Assembly: GCA_013287025.1 (NCBI GenBank)
Contig: JABDEN010000016.1
Coordinates: forward strand, 1 to 25,326
Length of the DNA stretch: 25,326 nucleotides
From: Gammaproteobacteria bacterium
GTDB taxonomy: Bacteria; Pseudomonadota; Gammaproteobacteria; DSM-16500
Reading direction: 5' to 3'
Positions 1-7,768 of the stretch are shown one piece after another; position 1 is the first letter of the stretch, and every line of letters begins with the position of its first letter. The notes under the pieces were generated by a model. The model did no database searches and was not told the origin of the DNA. It worked only from the letters and a program-made list of their open reading frames with translations. The position numbers were made by a program, and so were the translations under genes.

Positions 1-174
1 CATAAAATGTAAATCATTTTCTTTCACTGATTCAATGATTTCTGGCACATACTGGGAACCAGAGCATCCGGTTTTTTTGAGGGACAATCGAAAGCCCACA
101 CCATTTTTTTGTTTCGCGAGCATCGATAATAAATGTATTTTTGCACTATCTGTAAAAGTAATAGGATTCATCAT
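1..174 (-). CDS. A-type iron-sulfur carrier protein (IscA/SufA/HesB family), 3' part outside window
   Basis: The reverse strand encodes about 58 N-terminal residues beginning MMNPITFTDSAK and containing GFRLSLKKTGCSGSQY, the core of HesB/IscA proteins with the first of their three conserved cysteines. The remaining part, with the C-terminal CxC motif, lies outside the window. The family receives Fe-S clusters from a scaffold and passes them to apoproteins in the cytoplasm. The start codon shares one base with the stop of the sufU gene (TAATG), so translation is probably coupled; a second ATG follows immediately at 171. As the last visible gene of the suf operon it is probably a SufA-like carrier. 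ErpA or IscA identity cannot be excluded from this fragment. Confidence 0.85.
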   Translation of the reverse strand, partial: MMNPITFTDSAKIHLLSMLAKQKNGVGFRLSLKKTGCSGSQYVPEIIESVKENDLHFM

Positions 175-626
175 TACTCCGTAGATATAACACAGCTATC
201 ATTTGATAATAAGGCATTTAACGTATGCCAAGCCAACGTCGCACATTTTACGCGTAACGGAAATGCAACAACACCACTTAATACATTGAGCTTTCCTAAT
301 TTTTCTTTTTGCGCTTCGGTTATTGACCCTTGCGTTAAACATTGATGAAAAATACCAAAAATTTCTTTCGCAAATTCGACAGATTTCCCCACTAAATGTT
401 CTGTCATCAAAGATCCTGAAGCGATCGAAATTGCGCAGCCGCAACCATCAAAACTTAAATTTTTGATATGTCCTTTTTCTTCATCGAGATAAATTGTAAT
501 TTTATCTCCACATAAAGGATTATAACCTTCTTTCGTAAGCGTTGCGTCTTTATTCACTTTAAAGTTTCGCGGTGATTTCCCATGATCAAGGATAATTTCT
601 TGATAAAGCTCACGTAACTCAGACAT
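174..626 (-). CDS. sufU: SufU-type sulfur-transfer protein / Fe-S assembly protein
   Basis: A 150-residue protein of the SufU/IscU-like fold. The visible metal ligands are Cys39 and Asp41 in NPLCGD, Cys64 in GCGCAIS and Cys128 in RVKCATLAW. This spacing matches the Cys-Asp-Cys-Cys zinc site known from Bacillus SufU. The residue before the last cysteine is Lys, not the His found in scaffold-type IscU, and there is a SufU-like insertion before it. In the family SufU takes persulfide sulfur from SufS for the SufBCD scaffold, replacing SufE. The ATG at 626 has AGAGGA seven bases upstream and is preferred over an in-frame TTG at 650. The gene overlaps sufS by 8 nt. Confidence 0.88.
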   Translation of the reverse strand: MSELRELYQEIILDHGKSPRNFKVNKDATLTKEGYNPLCGDKITIYLDEEKGHIKNLSFDGCGCAISIASGSLMTEHLVGKSVEFAKEIFGIFHQCLTQGSITEAQKEKLGKLNVLSGVVAFPLRVKCATLAWHTLNALLSNDSCVISTE

Positions 627-1815
627 GGAAAATCCTCTTAGTCGTTTCAATCCCTTTCACCAAAGCATCAATATCATCGACGGTATTGTATAAACCAAAT
701 GATGCGCGCACACAGGCAGGAATGTTAAATCGTGTCATGATCGGCATTGCACAATGATGTCCAGCACGCACCGCGATTCCTTCTCGATCTAAAATCGTCG
801 CAATATCATGCGGATGTATATCTTTTAAAGTAAAAGATAAAACGCCTAATTTTTCTTTAGCGCTGCCAATTATTTTTAATCCAGCAATCGCATTTAATTT
901 TTCGGTCGCAACTTCTAATAATTTTTTTTCATGCTCTCTAATATTTTCCATACCAATGTTGGTGAGATATTCTAACGCCGCATGAAATCCTACTACATTG
1001 GCAATATTCGGCGTTCCCGCTTCGAATTTATAAGGCAACGGTGCGTAGGTTGATTTTTCAAAACTCACACTTTCAATCATCGCACCACCGCCTTGATAAG
1101 GCGGTAATTTTTGTAAAGCTTCGGTTTTACCATAAAGTACACCAACGCCTGTTGGCCCATATGCTTTATGTGCAGAAAAGGTATAAAAATCGCAATTTAA
1201 ATCTAAGACGTCAACAGGCATGTGCGGAAATGCTTGCGCACCATCGACTAATACCGGAATATTTTTTTGATGTGCGATCTCAATGATTTTTTTTAAAGGA
1301 TTAACCGTTCCCAATACATTAGAGGCATGCGTGATGCTCACTAATTTTGTTTTCGATGAAAATAATTTTTGATATTCCGTTAAATCGATTTCACCTTGAT
1401 CTGAAATCGGAATCACTTTTAATTTTACAGGCAATAATTGCCACGGAACAATATTCGAATGATGTTCCATTTCACTAATGATGACTTCATCATCGGGTTT
1501 AAAATTTTTTCCAAAAGTATTAGCCACTAAATTAATGGCGGAAGTCGTACCACTCGTAAAAATAATTTCGTGTGCGTGGGATGCATTCAACATTTTTTGA
1601 ATTTTTTTACGCGTATTTTCAAATAACGTTGTTGCACGCGCACTTAATTCATGAACGCCACGATGTACATTGGCGTGTGATGCTTCATAATATTGTTGGA
1701 TAGCATTCAACACCACCAAGGGTTGTTGTGCGGTTGCGCTACTATCCAAGTAAACCAGCGGATTTCCATGTATTTTTTGAGAAAGAATAGGAAAGTCTGA
1801 TTTATGACTGGACAT
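619..1815 (-). CDS. sufS: Cysteine desulfurase SufS
   Basis: A 398-residue PLP-dependent class V aminotransferase-fold enzyme that removes sulfur from cysteine, giving alanine and an enzyme persulfide. Visible landmarks are EMEHHSN near residues 115-121 (the His that stacks on PLP), DGAQAFPH near 191-198, the PLP Schiff-base Lys217 in FSAHKAYGPTG, the catalytic Cys355 in RAGHHCAMP on the short group-II type loop, and the substrate-carboxylate Arg370. Length is normal for SufS. It lies between sufD, overlapping by 14 nt, and sufU, its likely sulfur acceptor. Group-II desulfurases are slow alone and need SufE or SufU; no sufE is seen here. Confidence 0.96.
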   Translation of the reverse strand: MSSHKSDFPILSQKIHGNPLVYLDSSATAQQPLVVLNAIQQYYEASHANVHRGVHELSARATTLFENTRKKIQKMLNASHAHEIIFTSGTTSAINLVANTFGKNFKPDDEVIISEMEHHSNIVPWQLLPVKLKVIPISDQGEIDLTEYQKLFSSKTKLVSITHASNVLGTVNPLKKIIEIAHQKNIPVLVDGAQAFPHMPVDVLDLNCDFYTFSAHKAYGPTGVGVLYGKTEALQKLPPYQGGGAMIESVSFEKSTYAPLPYKFEAGTPNIANVVGFHAALEYLTNIGMENIREHEKKLLEVATEKLNAIAGLKIIGSAKEKLGVLSFTLKDIHPHDIATILDREGIAVRAGHHCAMPIMTRFNIPACVRASFGLYNTVDDIDALVKGIETTKRIFHV

Positions 1816-2740
1816 TGCAACCTGCCTCGCGAGTCATATACTCTCTCACAGATTCCAATTTGATTTTATTCAACACTTCCGTGCTAAACGCTTTGCAAAG
1901 ATAATCGATCGCGGTTGCTCTATCCATTCCACGGGAACATAAATAAAAAATAGCAGCAGGATCAATTTGTCCGACCGTTGCACCATGCGTACATTGAATA
2001 TCATTCGCATAAATTTCTAATTCAGGTTCTGATTTGGCAATCGCGCGTTTCGATAACAATAAATGATGATTTTCTTGCGCGGCTTTACTTTGTTTTGCAC
2101 CCGCGTGCACTTTCACTCTTCCTGTAAATTTCGCTTCAGCATCATTATCCAATACGCCCTTATAAAACATTGCACTTTTTCCAAATGGCGCGATATGGTC
2201 AACTAGCACCTGATGTTCAACATGTTGTTGATCGTGTTCTAAAAGATATAATCCATGTAACGCACAGGATGCATGTTTTTCAGCTAATTGCACTTTTATC
2301 GCATGTTTCGCCGTTAAACCACCACAATCCATTGTAAACATTTGCAATTGACTTGATTCACGTTGTGTAACAGAAAAATTTGCATGATGAGAAGAGCCAC
2401 TATTTTCTTTTTGTAATTTATAAAAATCAAAATGCGCATGGGGATGCAGCGTGATTTCTGTGTTCACATGGGTTTCATTTTTTTTATCGAGATGATTGCT
2501 ATATTCTTCAATAAAATTGATTCGACAATTTTCTTCGACAATAATAGTGTTATTGAGTTCGTATTTTTTCGTTCCTAAAAAAACAAACTGTATTGGCGTC
2601 TTAAGCGTAAGCATTTTTGGAAAACGTAAAAAAATAGATTTAGGCGTACATTGAAATTCTACTTCTTTCGGAAGGGCCGCAATCGCAGATTGTTTTTTTT
2701 GAAACTCACCGTTAAGAAAGATAAAAGAAATCGGGTTCAT
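1802..2740 (-). CDS. sufD: Fe-S assembly scaffold component SufD
   Basis: A 312-residue SufD, shorter than the roughly 420 residues of the E. coli protein, mostly because the N-terminal part is reduced. The C-terminal beta-helix and helical end are well conserved: DIQCTHGATVGQID near residues 247-260 holds His252, equivalent to the functionally important SufD histidine of E. coli, and is followed by FYLCSRGMDRATAIDYL. SufD pairs with SufB and the ATPase SufC in the SufBC2D scaffold. The ATG overlaps the sufC stop (ATGA). The ribosome binding site consists of a run of eight G residues on the coding strand (window positions 2742-2749), inside the last sufC codons. Confidence 0.94.
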   Translation of the reverse strand: MNPISFIFLNGEFQKKQSAIAALPKEVEFQCTPKSIFLRFPKMLTLKTPIQFVFLGTKKYELNNTIIVEENCRINFIEEYSNHLDKKNETHVNTEITLHPHAHFDFYKLQKENSGSSHHANFSVTQRESSQLQMFTMDCGGLTAKHAIKVQLAEKHASCALHGLYLLEHDQQHVEHQVLVDHIAPFGKSAMFYKGVLDNDAEAKFTGRVKVHAGAKQSKAAQENHHLLLSKRAIAKSEPELEIYANDIQCTHGATVGQIDPAAIFYLCSRGMDRATAIDYLCKAFSTEVLNKIKLESVREYMTREAGCNVQS

Positions 2741-3504
2741 ACCCCCCCCTCTCCTTCAATCCAACCATATCCTTTTTCTTCGAGTAATAAAGCAAGCGAT
2801 TTATCACCGGATTTAATAATTTTGCCTTTTGCCATGACATGCACAACATCAGGAACAATATAATTCAGCAAACGCTGATAGTGCGTCACCATCATGAAAC
2901 TTCGTTCTGTGTTTCGTAAGCTATTGACGCCTTGTGCCACCATTTGTAATGCATCAATGTCTAAACCAGAATCCGTTTCATCTAAAATCGCAAAGGAAGG
3001 TTCAAGCATTAGCATCTGAAGAATTTCATTTCGTTTTTTTTCACCGCCGGAAAAACCTTCATTCACTGCACGCGATAAAAACTTTTCATCCATGCCAACT
3101 TCTTTCATTTTGCTTTTGACAAGTTGTAAAAAATCATAAGCATCGATGGGCGGTAAATTTCTTTTTTTGCGTAAACTATTTAATGCCGCTTTTAAGAAAT
3201 ACATATTATTGACGCCGGGAATTTCAACAGGATATTGAAAAGCTAAAAATACGCCTTCAGTCGCTCGTTCTTCTGGAGCCAAATCAAATAAATTTTTATC
3301 ACGGAATTTAATTTCACCATCCGTAATTTCATAACCTTCACGACCCGCGAGTACATTCGCGAGCGTACTTTTTCCTGAACCATTGGGCCCCATAATCGCA
3401 TGCACGGTACCCGGTGCAATCTCTAAGGAAATTCCACGAAGAATCTCTTTCTTTTTTTGGTTTTCATCCAAAATAGAAACATGTAAATTTTTAATTTTCA
3501 GCAC
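2737..3504 (-). CDS. sufC: Fe-S assembly ATPase SufC
   Basis: A 255-residue ABC-type ATPase of the SUF system. Walker A is GPNGSGKST at residues 39-47, the ABC signature is FSGGEKKR at 151-158, Walker B is FAILDETDSGLD at 171-182 with the catalytic Glu, and the switch His208 lies in VTHYQ. These are the standard SufC features, and the length is normal. It energises the SufB-SufD scaffold in the cytoplasm. The start is GTG and shares one base with the sufB stop (TAGTG). The 3' end carries a G8 homopolymer just before its stop, which also acts as the Shine-Dalgarno region of sufD. Confidence 0.97.
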   Translation of the reverse strand: MLKIKNLHVSILDENQKKKEILRGISLEIAPGTVHAIMGPNGSGKSTLANVLAGREGYEITDGEIKFRDKNLFDLAPEERATEGVFLAFQYPVEIPGVNNMYFLKAALNSLRKKRNLPPIDAYDFLQLVKSKMKEVGMDEKFLSRAVNEGFSGGEKKRNEILQMLMLEPSFAILDETDSGLDIDALQMVAQGVNSLRNTERSFMMVTHYQRLLNYIVPDVVHVMAKGKIIKSGDKSLALLLEEKGYGWIEGEGGV

Positions 3505-4946
3505 TACCCCACACTCCCCTCTAAACTCACTTCTAACAATTTTTGTGCCTCAACGGCAAATTCCATTGGTAATTCATTAAAAACTTGTTTACAAAAACCA
3601 TTCACAATCATCGATACCGCATTTTCTTCGGTAAGTCCTCGTTGTCTACAATAAAATAATTGGTCTTCACCAATTTTTGAGGTACTTGCTTCATGTTCAA
3701 TATGCGCAGTGTCATTTTTCGCATCGATCGTTGGAAAAGTATGTGCACCACAACTTTCCCCTAACAACAATGATTCGCACTGCGTGTAATTACGCGCATT
3801 CGTTGCGGTCGGTAAAATGCGCACGAGTCCGCGATAAGTGTTTTGACCAAAACCCGCGGAAATTCCCTTTGAAATAATGGTGCTCTTTGTATTTTTGCCG
3901 ATATGAATCATTTTCGTGCCGGTGTCTGCTTGTTGATAATGATTCGTTAACGCAACAGAATAAAATTCTCCAATCGAATGATCGCCCTGTAAAATAACGC
4001 TCGGATATTTCCAGGTAATCGCAGAACCGGTTTCGATTTGCGTCCAAGAAATTTTTGACGCTTTTCCACGACAAGCACCACGTTTCGTCACAAAATTATA
4101 AATGCCGCCCCGACCCTCTTCATCACCGGGATACCAATTTTGTACTGTAGAATATTTAATTTCTGCATTTTCTAGTGCGACTAATTCAACGACCGCCGCA
4201 TGCAATTGATTTTCATCACGCATGGGCGCAGTACAACCTTCGAGATAACTCACATAGGCATTGTCATCAGCAATAATTAAAGTACGTTCAAATTGGCCAG
4301 TATTCGCGGCATTAATACGAAAATATGTGGATAATTCCATGGGACATCGCACACCTTTTGGAATATAAACAAATGAACCGTCACTAAAAACCGCTGAATT
4401 TAATGCCGCAAAAAAATTATCGCGATAGGGCACAACCGTTCCTAAATATTTTTCAATGAGCTCCGGATAATCTTGTACCGCATCTGAAAACGAACAAAAA
4501 ATCACGCCGGATTCTTTTAATTTTTCTTTAAAAGTGGTCGCAACCGATACGCTATCAAAAACCGCATCGACCGCAACGCCAGCCAAACGACTACGTTCAT
4601 GCAATGGGATGCCTAGTTTTTCGTAAGTTTCGAGAAGTTTTGGATCCACTTCTTCTAAACTTTTCGGCGCATCTTTATTGGTTTTTGGTGCGGAATAGTA
4701 AATTATTTTTTGATAATCAATCTCGTCAAATTTCAAATGCGCCCAAGTCGGCGCTTTCATCGTCAACCAATGTTCATAAGCACGAAGTCGCCATTTAAGC
4801 AGGAATTCAGGCTCATTTTTTCGTTGAGAAATTTTGCGGATCACTTCTTCCGATAAGCCGGGCGCAAAACTATCAGACTCAATAGCGGTCACAAAACCGT
4901 ACTGATAATTTTGATTAACGACTTCTTTCAAATACTTATTGGTCAC
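3504..4946 (-). CDS. sufB: Fe-S assembly scaffold component SufB
   Basis: A 480-residue SufB, full length for the family. Recognisable stretches are [20 protein letters not shown] near residues 187-206, [20 protein letters not shown] near 234-253, and the C-terminal [17 protein letters not shown] block, whose Cys399 corresponds to the essential cluster-forming cysteine of E. coli SufB. SufB with SufD and SufC forms the complex on which clusters are built. The GTG start is preceded by AGAGGGTGG on the coding strand. It is the first gene of the operon; no iscR-like regulator is seen upstream, where an oppositely oriented aldo/keto reductase gene begins. Confidence 0.97.
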   Translation of the reverse strand: MTNKYLKEVVNQNYQYGFVTAIESDSFAPGLSEEVIRKISQRKNEPEFLLKWRLRAYEHWLTMKAPTWAHLKFDEIDYQKIIYYSAPKTNKDAPKSLEEVDPKLLETYEKLGIPLHERSRLAGVAVDAVFDSVSVATTFKEKLKESGVIFCSFSDAVQDYPELIEKYLGTVVPYRDNFFAALNSAVFSDGSFVYIPKGVRCPMELSTYFRINAANTGQFERTLIIADDNAYVSYLEGCTAPMRDENQLHAAVVELVALENAEIKYSTVQNWYPGDEEGRGGIYNFVTKRGACRGKASKISWTQIETGSAITWKYPSVILQGDHSIGEFYSVALTNHYQQADTGTKMIHIGKNTKSTIISKGISAGFGQNTYRGLVRILPTATNARNYTQCESLLLGESCGAHTFPTIDAKNDTAHIEHEASTSKIGEDQLFYCRQRGLTEENAVSMIVNGFCKQVFNELPMEFAVEAQKLLEVSLEGSVG

Positions 4947-5010
4947 AAGACCACCCTCTGTCTTTTAGGTGATGAAGCATATCACTTATGATGATTAGAA
5001 TAAAATTTTC

Positions 5011-5059
5011 TGTCATGCCAGCATGCTTAAAGGTGGCATAAAAGCATGCTGGCATGACA
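5011..5059. repeat. Palindromic REP/MITE-like element, type A (compact 49-bp form)
   Basis: Two perfect 18-bp inverted arms (5011-5028 and 5042-5059) flank a 13-nt loop; the arms begin TGTCATGCCAGCATGCTT. The reverse complement of this copy matches the first 44 bases of the element at 16271 with a single mismatch, loop included, so the 49-bp unit is a real repeated element. It lies between two divergently transcribed genes and therefore does not act as their terminator. The remaining divergent spacer (4947-5153) presumably holds the promoters of sufB and the aldo/keto reductase, but I cannot place them with confidence. Confidence 0.9.
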
Positions 5060-5153
5060 AAGGGCCTGTTTATTAATTGGGCATAGTATACCATGCTGCT
5101 CTCTGTCACGAAAGCTGCTAATATCGTTCTCTTTCAATTTTCAAGGAAGTTTT

Positions 5154-6092
5154 ATGCAATATAACAAACTGGGTAAAAATGGAATTCGCTTAAGCGAAAT
5201 TGGTTTTGGGTCTTGGATCACGTTTGCCAAACAATTAGGTGCCTCACAAGTCCTTGAATTTATGCATATTGCTTTTGATAATGGTATAAATTTTTTTGAT
5301 AATGCCGAAGGTTATGCGCATGGAGAAGCAGAACTTCTCATGGGAAAAGCCTTCAAAGAATTTCGTCGCGAAGATTTAGTCATTTCGACAAAAATTTTTT
5401 GGGGAGGAAATGGCCCAAATGATACCGGTTTATCTCGAAAACATTTAATAGAAGGCACGAAAAACTCCCTCAAAAGACTGCAATTGGACTATGTTGACTT
5501 GCTTTTTTGTCATCGTCCCGATCCTGAAACTTCCATTGAAGAAACCGTTTTAGCCATGGATTACCTCATTCGAAATAATTATGCATTTTATTGGGGAACT
5601 TCGGAATGGAGTGCGCTACAAATTGAAACCGCTTATCATCTCGCTGAAAAATTAGGTTGTATTAAACCCTCAATGGAACAGCCTAAATATCACATGTTTT
5701 TCCGCGATCATCTCGAAAAAGATTATTTACCTTTAATTGAAAAATATGGCATGGGTACCACGATTTGGAGTCCGCTTGCCTCCGGTATTTTATCCGGAAA
5801 ATATCACCATGGTATTCCGCAAGATAGTCGTCTGGCCAAAGAAGCGTGGCTTATTCCCAATAATTTTCAGGAACTGGTTGAAAAAACCCGGGAATTATCA
5901 ACGATCGCAAAAGATTTACAATGTACGATGTCAGAACTTGCGATTGCCTGGTGTTTGAAAAACCCCAATGTCACCTCCGTCATCACTGGAGCCACTAAAA
6001 AAGAGCAGCTTATTGAAAATTTAGGTGCAATTGACGTGAAAGCAAAACTTAACACTGATATCATGGCGGCCATTGATAACATATTACAATGA
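5154..6092 (+). CDS. Aldo/keto reductase, Kv-beta-like (AKR6-type)
   Basis: A 312-residue single-domain NADPH-dependent oxidoreductase with the TIM-barrel aldo/keto reductase signature. The probable catalytic tetrad is Asp49, Tyr54 (DNAEGYAHGEAE), Lys80 (ISTKIFW) and His120 (LLFCHRPDP). The segments YVDLLFCHRPDP, FYWGTSEWSA and WSPLASGILSGKY, followed by a cofactor-binding VITGATKKEQL near the C-terminus, resemble the potassium-channel beta-subunit branch of the superfamily, which in bacteria reduces aldehydes of unknown identity. AAGGAAG lies six bases before the ATG. It is followed after 16 nt by folB on the same strand, so it may share a transcript with folate genes. The true substrate cannot be told. 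Confidence 0.93.
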   Translation: MQYNKLGKNGIRLSEIGFGSWITFAKQLGASQVLEFMHIAFDNGINFFDNAEGYAHGEAELLMGKAFKEFRREDLVISTKIFWGGNGPNDTGLSRKHLIEGTKNSLKRLQLDYVDLLFCHRPDPETSIEETVLAMDYLIRNNYAFYWGTSEWSALQIETAYHLAEKLGCIKPSMEQPKYHMFFRDHLEKDYLPLIEKYGMGTTIWSPLASGILSGKYHHGIPQDSRLAKEAWLIPNNFQELVEKTRELSTIAKDLQCTMSELAIAWCLKNPNVTSVITGATKKEQLIENLGAIDVKAKLNTDIMAAIDNILQ

Positions 6093-6108
6093 GACATAAC
6101 TCTCACTT

Positions 6109-6465
6109 ATGCATACAAAATTAAATATTCATAAAATTGAATTTCCGGTAACACTCGGTTGGTCAGAGGATGAGCGTCGAGAAAAACAAAATATCTTCGT
6201 TGATTTTGAAATTGTTTTTTCGACGCAGCCGAAGGCGTCCGAAAGTGACCAACTGAACGATACTTATTGTTACCAAGAATTTAGTGTATTTCTTTACGAT
6301 AAAATTTCCAAAAAAGAATATCGTTTAATTGAACATTTGTCGCATGACATTTATAAAAATACTAAAGTATTTTTTCAAAAAGCATCTTTCGTTTCCGTCT
6401 CTGTGACAAAAAAACCAAAACTTATTTTTAAAAATGAAGGGGTTTCGTTTACTTTTGGGGATTAG
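6109..6465 (+). CDS. folB: Dihydroneopterin aldolase (FolB-like)
   Basis: A 118-residue protein with the tunnelling-fold layout of FolB. LGWSEDERREKQ near residues 16-27 corresponds to the conserved G-x-x-x-x-E-R-x-x-Q segment with the pterin-binding Glu. DTYCYQEF near 49-56 supplies the conserved Tyr, RLIEHLSHDI near 72-81 matches the LxE helix, and SVTKKPKL near 98-105 holds the catalytic Lys. FolB cleaves dihydroneopterin to 6-hydroxymethyl-dihydropterin and glycolaldehyde in folate synthesis. The identity is divergent, but the next gene makes the two following enzymes of the same pathway, which supports it. No strong Shine-Dalgarno is seen before the ATG. Confidence 0.85.
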   Translation: MHTKLNIHKIEFPVTLGWSEDERREKQNIFVDFEIVFSTQPKASESDQLNDTYCYQEFSVFLYDKISKKEYRLIEHLSHDIYKNTKVFFQKASFVSVSVTKKPKLIFKNEGVSFTFGD

Positions 6466-6469
6466 TCCA

Positions 6470-7768
6470 TTGGTTATTCTAGGTTTAGGCACAAATATCG
6501 GAAATCGTTTAGAGAATTTAAGAAAAGCCTATCAATTATTACGTAAAATTCCGGATATTTCGATTAAACGTGTTTCTTCTATTTATCAATCCCCCGCACT
6601 TTTACCAACAGGCGCACCGGCATCATGGGATGTTCCCTATTTTAATATGTGTGTCGCAATCGAAACTACGCTTTCACCATCAGAACTTTTAACGCAAACC
6701 AAAGATATCGAAAAAAAAGTAGGACGAAAACCTGAGTTAGAATGGGGTCCTCGTGTGATGGATATTGATATTTTGGCGTGGGAGCATTTAATAATAAATG
6801 ATGGAAAATTACATATCCCCCATGAACATTTGCATGAACGCGCTTTTGCATTATTTCCATTAGCTGAGATTGCACCATTTTGGACTTATCCGTTACCGGG
6901 TATTTTTTGCGGAAAAAAAGCGATAGAAATTGCAGATTCTTTTGGACCTCGCGAACTTTCTCTTACCAAACCTATCCCACACCGTATCGATTTTCCTGAA
7001 TTAGTCGGTATCGTGAATGTGACGCCGGATTCTTTTTCTGATGGGGGGAACAATGTTTTATGCATGCAATTGGTAGAAGACGGTGCTGAAATTATCGATA
7101 TTGGTGCAGAAAGTACAGGCCCTCTCGCTACTCCCATTTCGGAAACGGAAGAATGGAATCGATTGCACCCGATTTTGCAGCAATTTTTGGCGGAAAAATC
7201 TTCGAGTTTAATCACACCCCGTATTAGCATTGATACCTATCACCCGAACATTGCAAAAAAAGCCTTAGCATTAGGCGTCGACTGGATCAACGATGTCACC
7301 GGATTAGATAATATTCACATGCGAGAAGTTCTCGCCGAACATTCTTCAGATGTGGTTTTTATGCATCATATGGGTGTCCCCGTTTCTCGATCAGACCTCA
7401 TTCCATTGCATGAAGATCCTGTCGCACATGTTTTTGAATGGGCAGAAAAGCGTATTGATTTATTGCAATCATCCGGCATTGATCGTTCAAGATTAATATT
7501 TGATGTGGGCATTGGTTATGGAAAAACCGCCGAACAATCTTTCGAGTTAATTCAGAATATTTCCGTATTTCGCAAATTAAATGTCCGATTGTTAGTGGGT
7601 CATTCTCGAAAATCTTTTTTGAAAAAATTTACGACGAAACCAGCAAAAGATCGCGATCTCGAAACTGTTATCGTTTCACTTTATCTTGCAAATACCCATG
7701 TCGATTATTTACGTCTGCATAATATTGCGGATCATTTAAGGGCTTTTAAAATCAAGGCTGCTTTTTGA
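6470..7768 (+). CDS. folKP: Bifunctional HPPK-DHPS (FolK-FolP fusion)
   Basis: One polypeptide carries two consecutive folate enzymes. The N-terminal ~150 residues are hydroxymethyl-dihydropterin pyrophosphokinase: LGLGTNIGNRLENL, a pterin-binding YFNMCVAIE, the Mg-binding RVMDIDILAWE and IPHEHLHERAFALFPLAEIAP. The rest is dihydropteroate synthase: VGIVNVTPDSFSDGG, IDIGAESTGP, RISIDTYHP, INDVTG, FMHHMG and VGHSRKSF. I prefer the TTG at 6470 (432 residues, starting right at the HPPK strand, GGGGA eight bases upstream). An ATG at 6434 would add 12 residues inside folB and has no ribosome site. Two usually conserved DHPS positions differ, as listed in the findings. HPPK-DHPS fusions are known, for example in Francisella. 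Confidence 0.93.
   Translation: MVILGLGTNIGNRLENLRKAYQLLRKIPDISIKRVSSIYQSPALLPTGAPASWDVPYFNMCVAIETTLSPSELLTQTKDIEKKVGRKPELEWGPRVMDIDILAWEHLIINDGKLHIPHEHLHERAFALFPLAEIAPFWTYPLPGIFCGKKAIEIADSFGPRELSLTKPIPHRIDFPELVGIVNVTPDSFSDGGNNVLCMQLVEDGAEIIDIGAESTGPLATPISETEEWNRLHPILQQFLAEKSSSLITPRISIDTYHPNIAKKALALGVDWINDVTGLDNIHMREVLAEHSSDVVFMHHMGVPVSRSDLIPLHEDPVAHVFEWAEKRIDLLQSSGIDRSRLIFDVGIGYGKTAEQSFELIQNISVFRKLNVRLLVGHSRKSFLKKFTTKPAKDRDLETVIVSLYLANTHVDYLRLHNIADHLRAFKIKAAF

Noticed and set aside
627..650. In-frame TTG start for sufU at 650
   Set aside because: The ATG at 626 has AGAGGA at good distance and matches the usual SufU N-terminus.
5011..5059. Hairpin as a rho-independent terminator
   Set aside because: It lies between two divergent genes and has no T-tract; similar copies occur in divergent, tandem and convergent spacers, which fits a mobile repeat.
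6434..6469. ATG at 6434 as folKP start
   Set aside because: No ribosome site precedes it and it adds 12 residues before the conserved HPPK strand; still possible, so kept as an alternative only.
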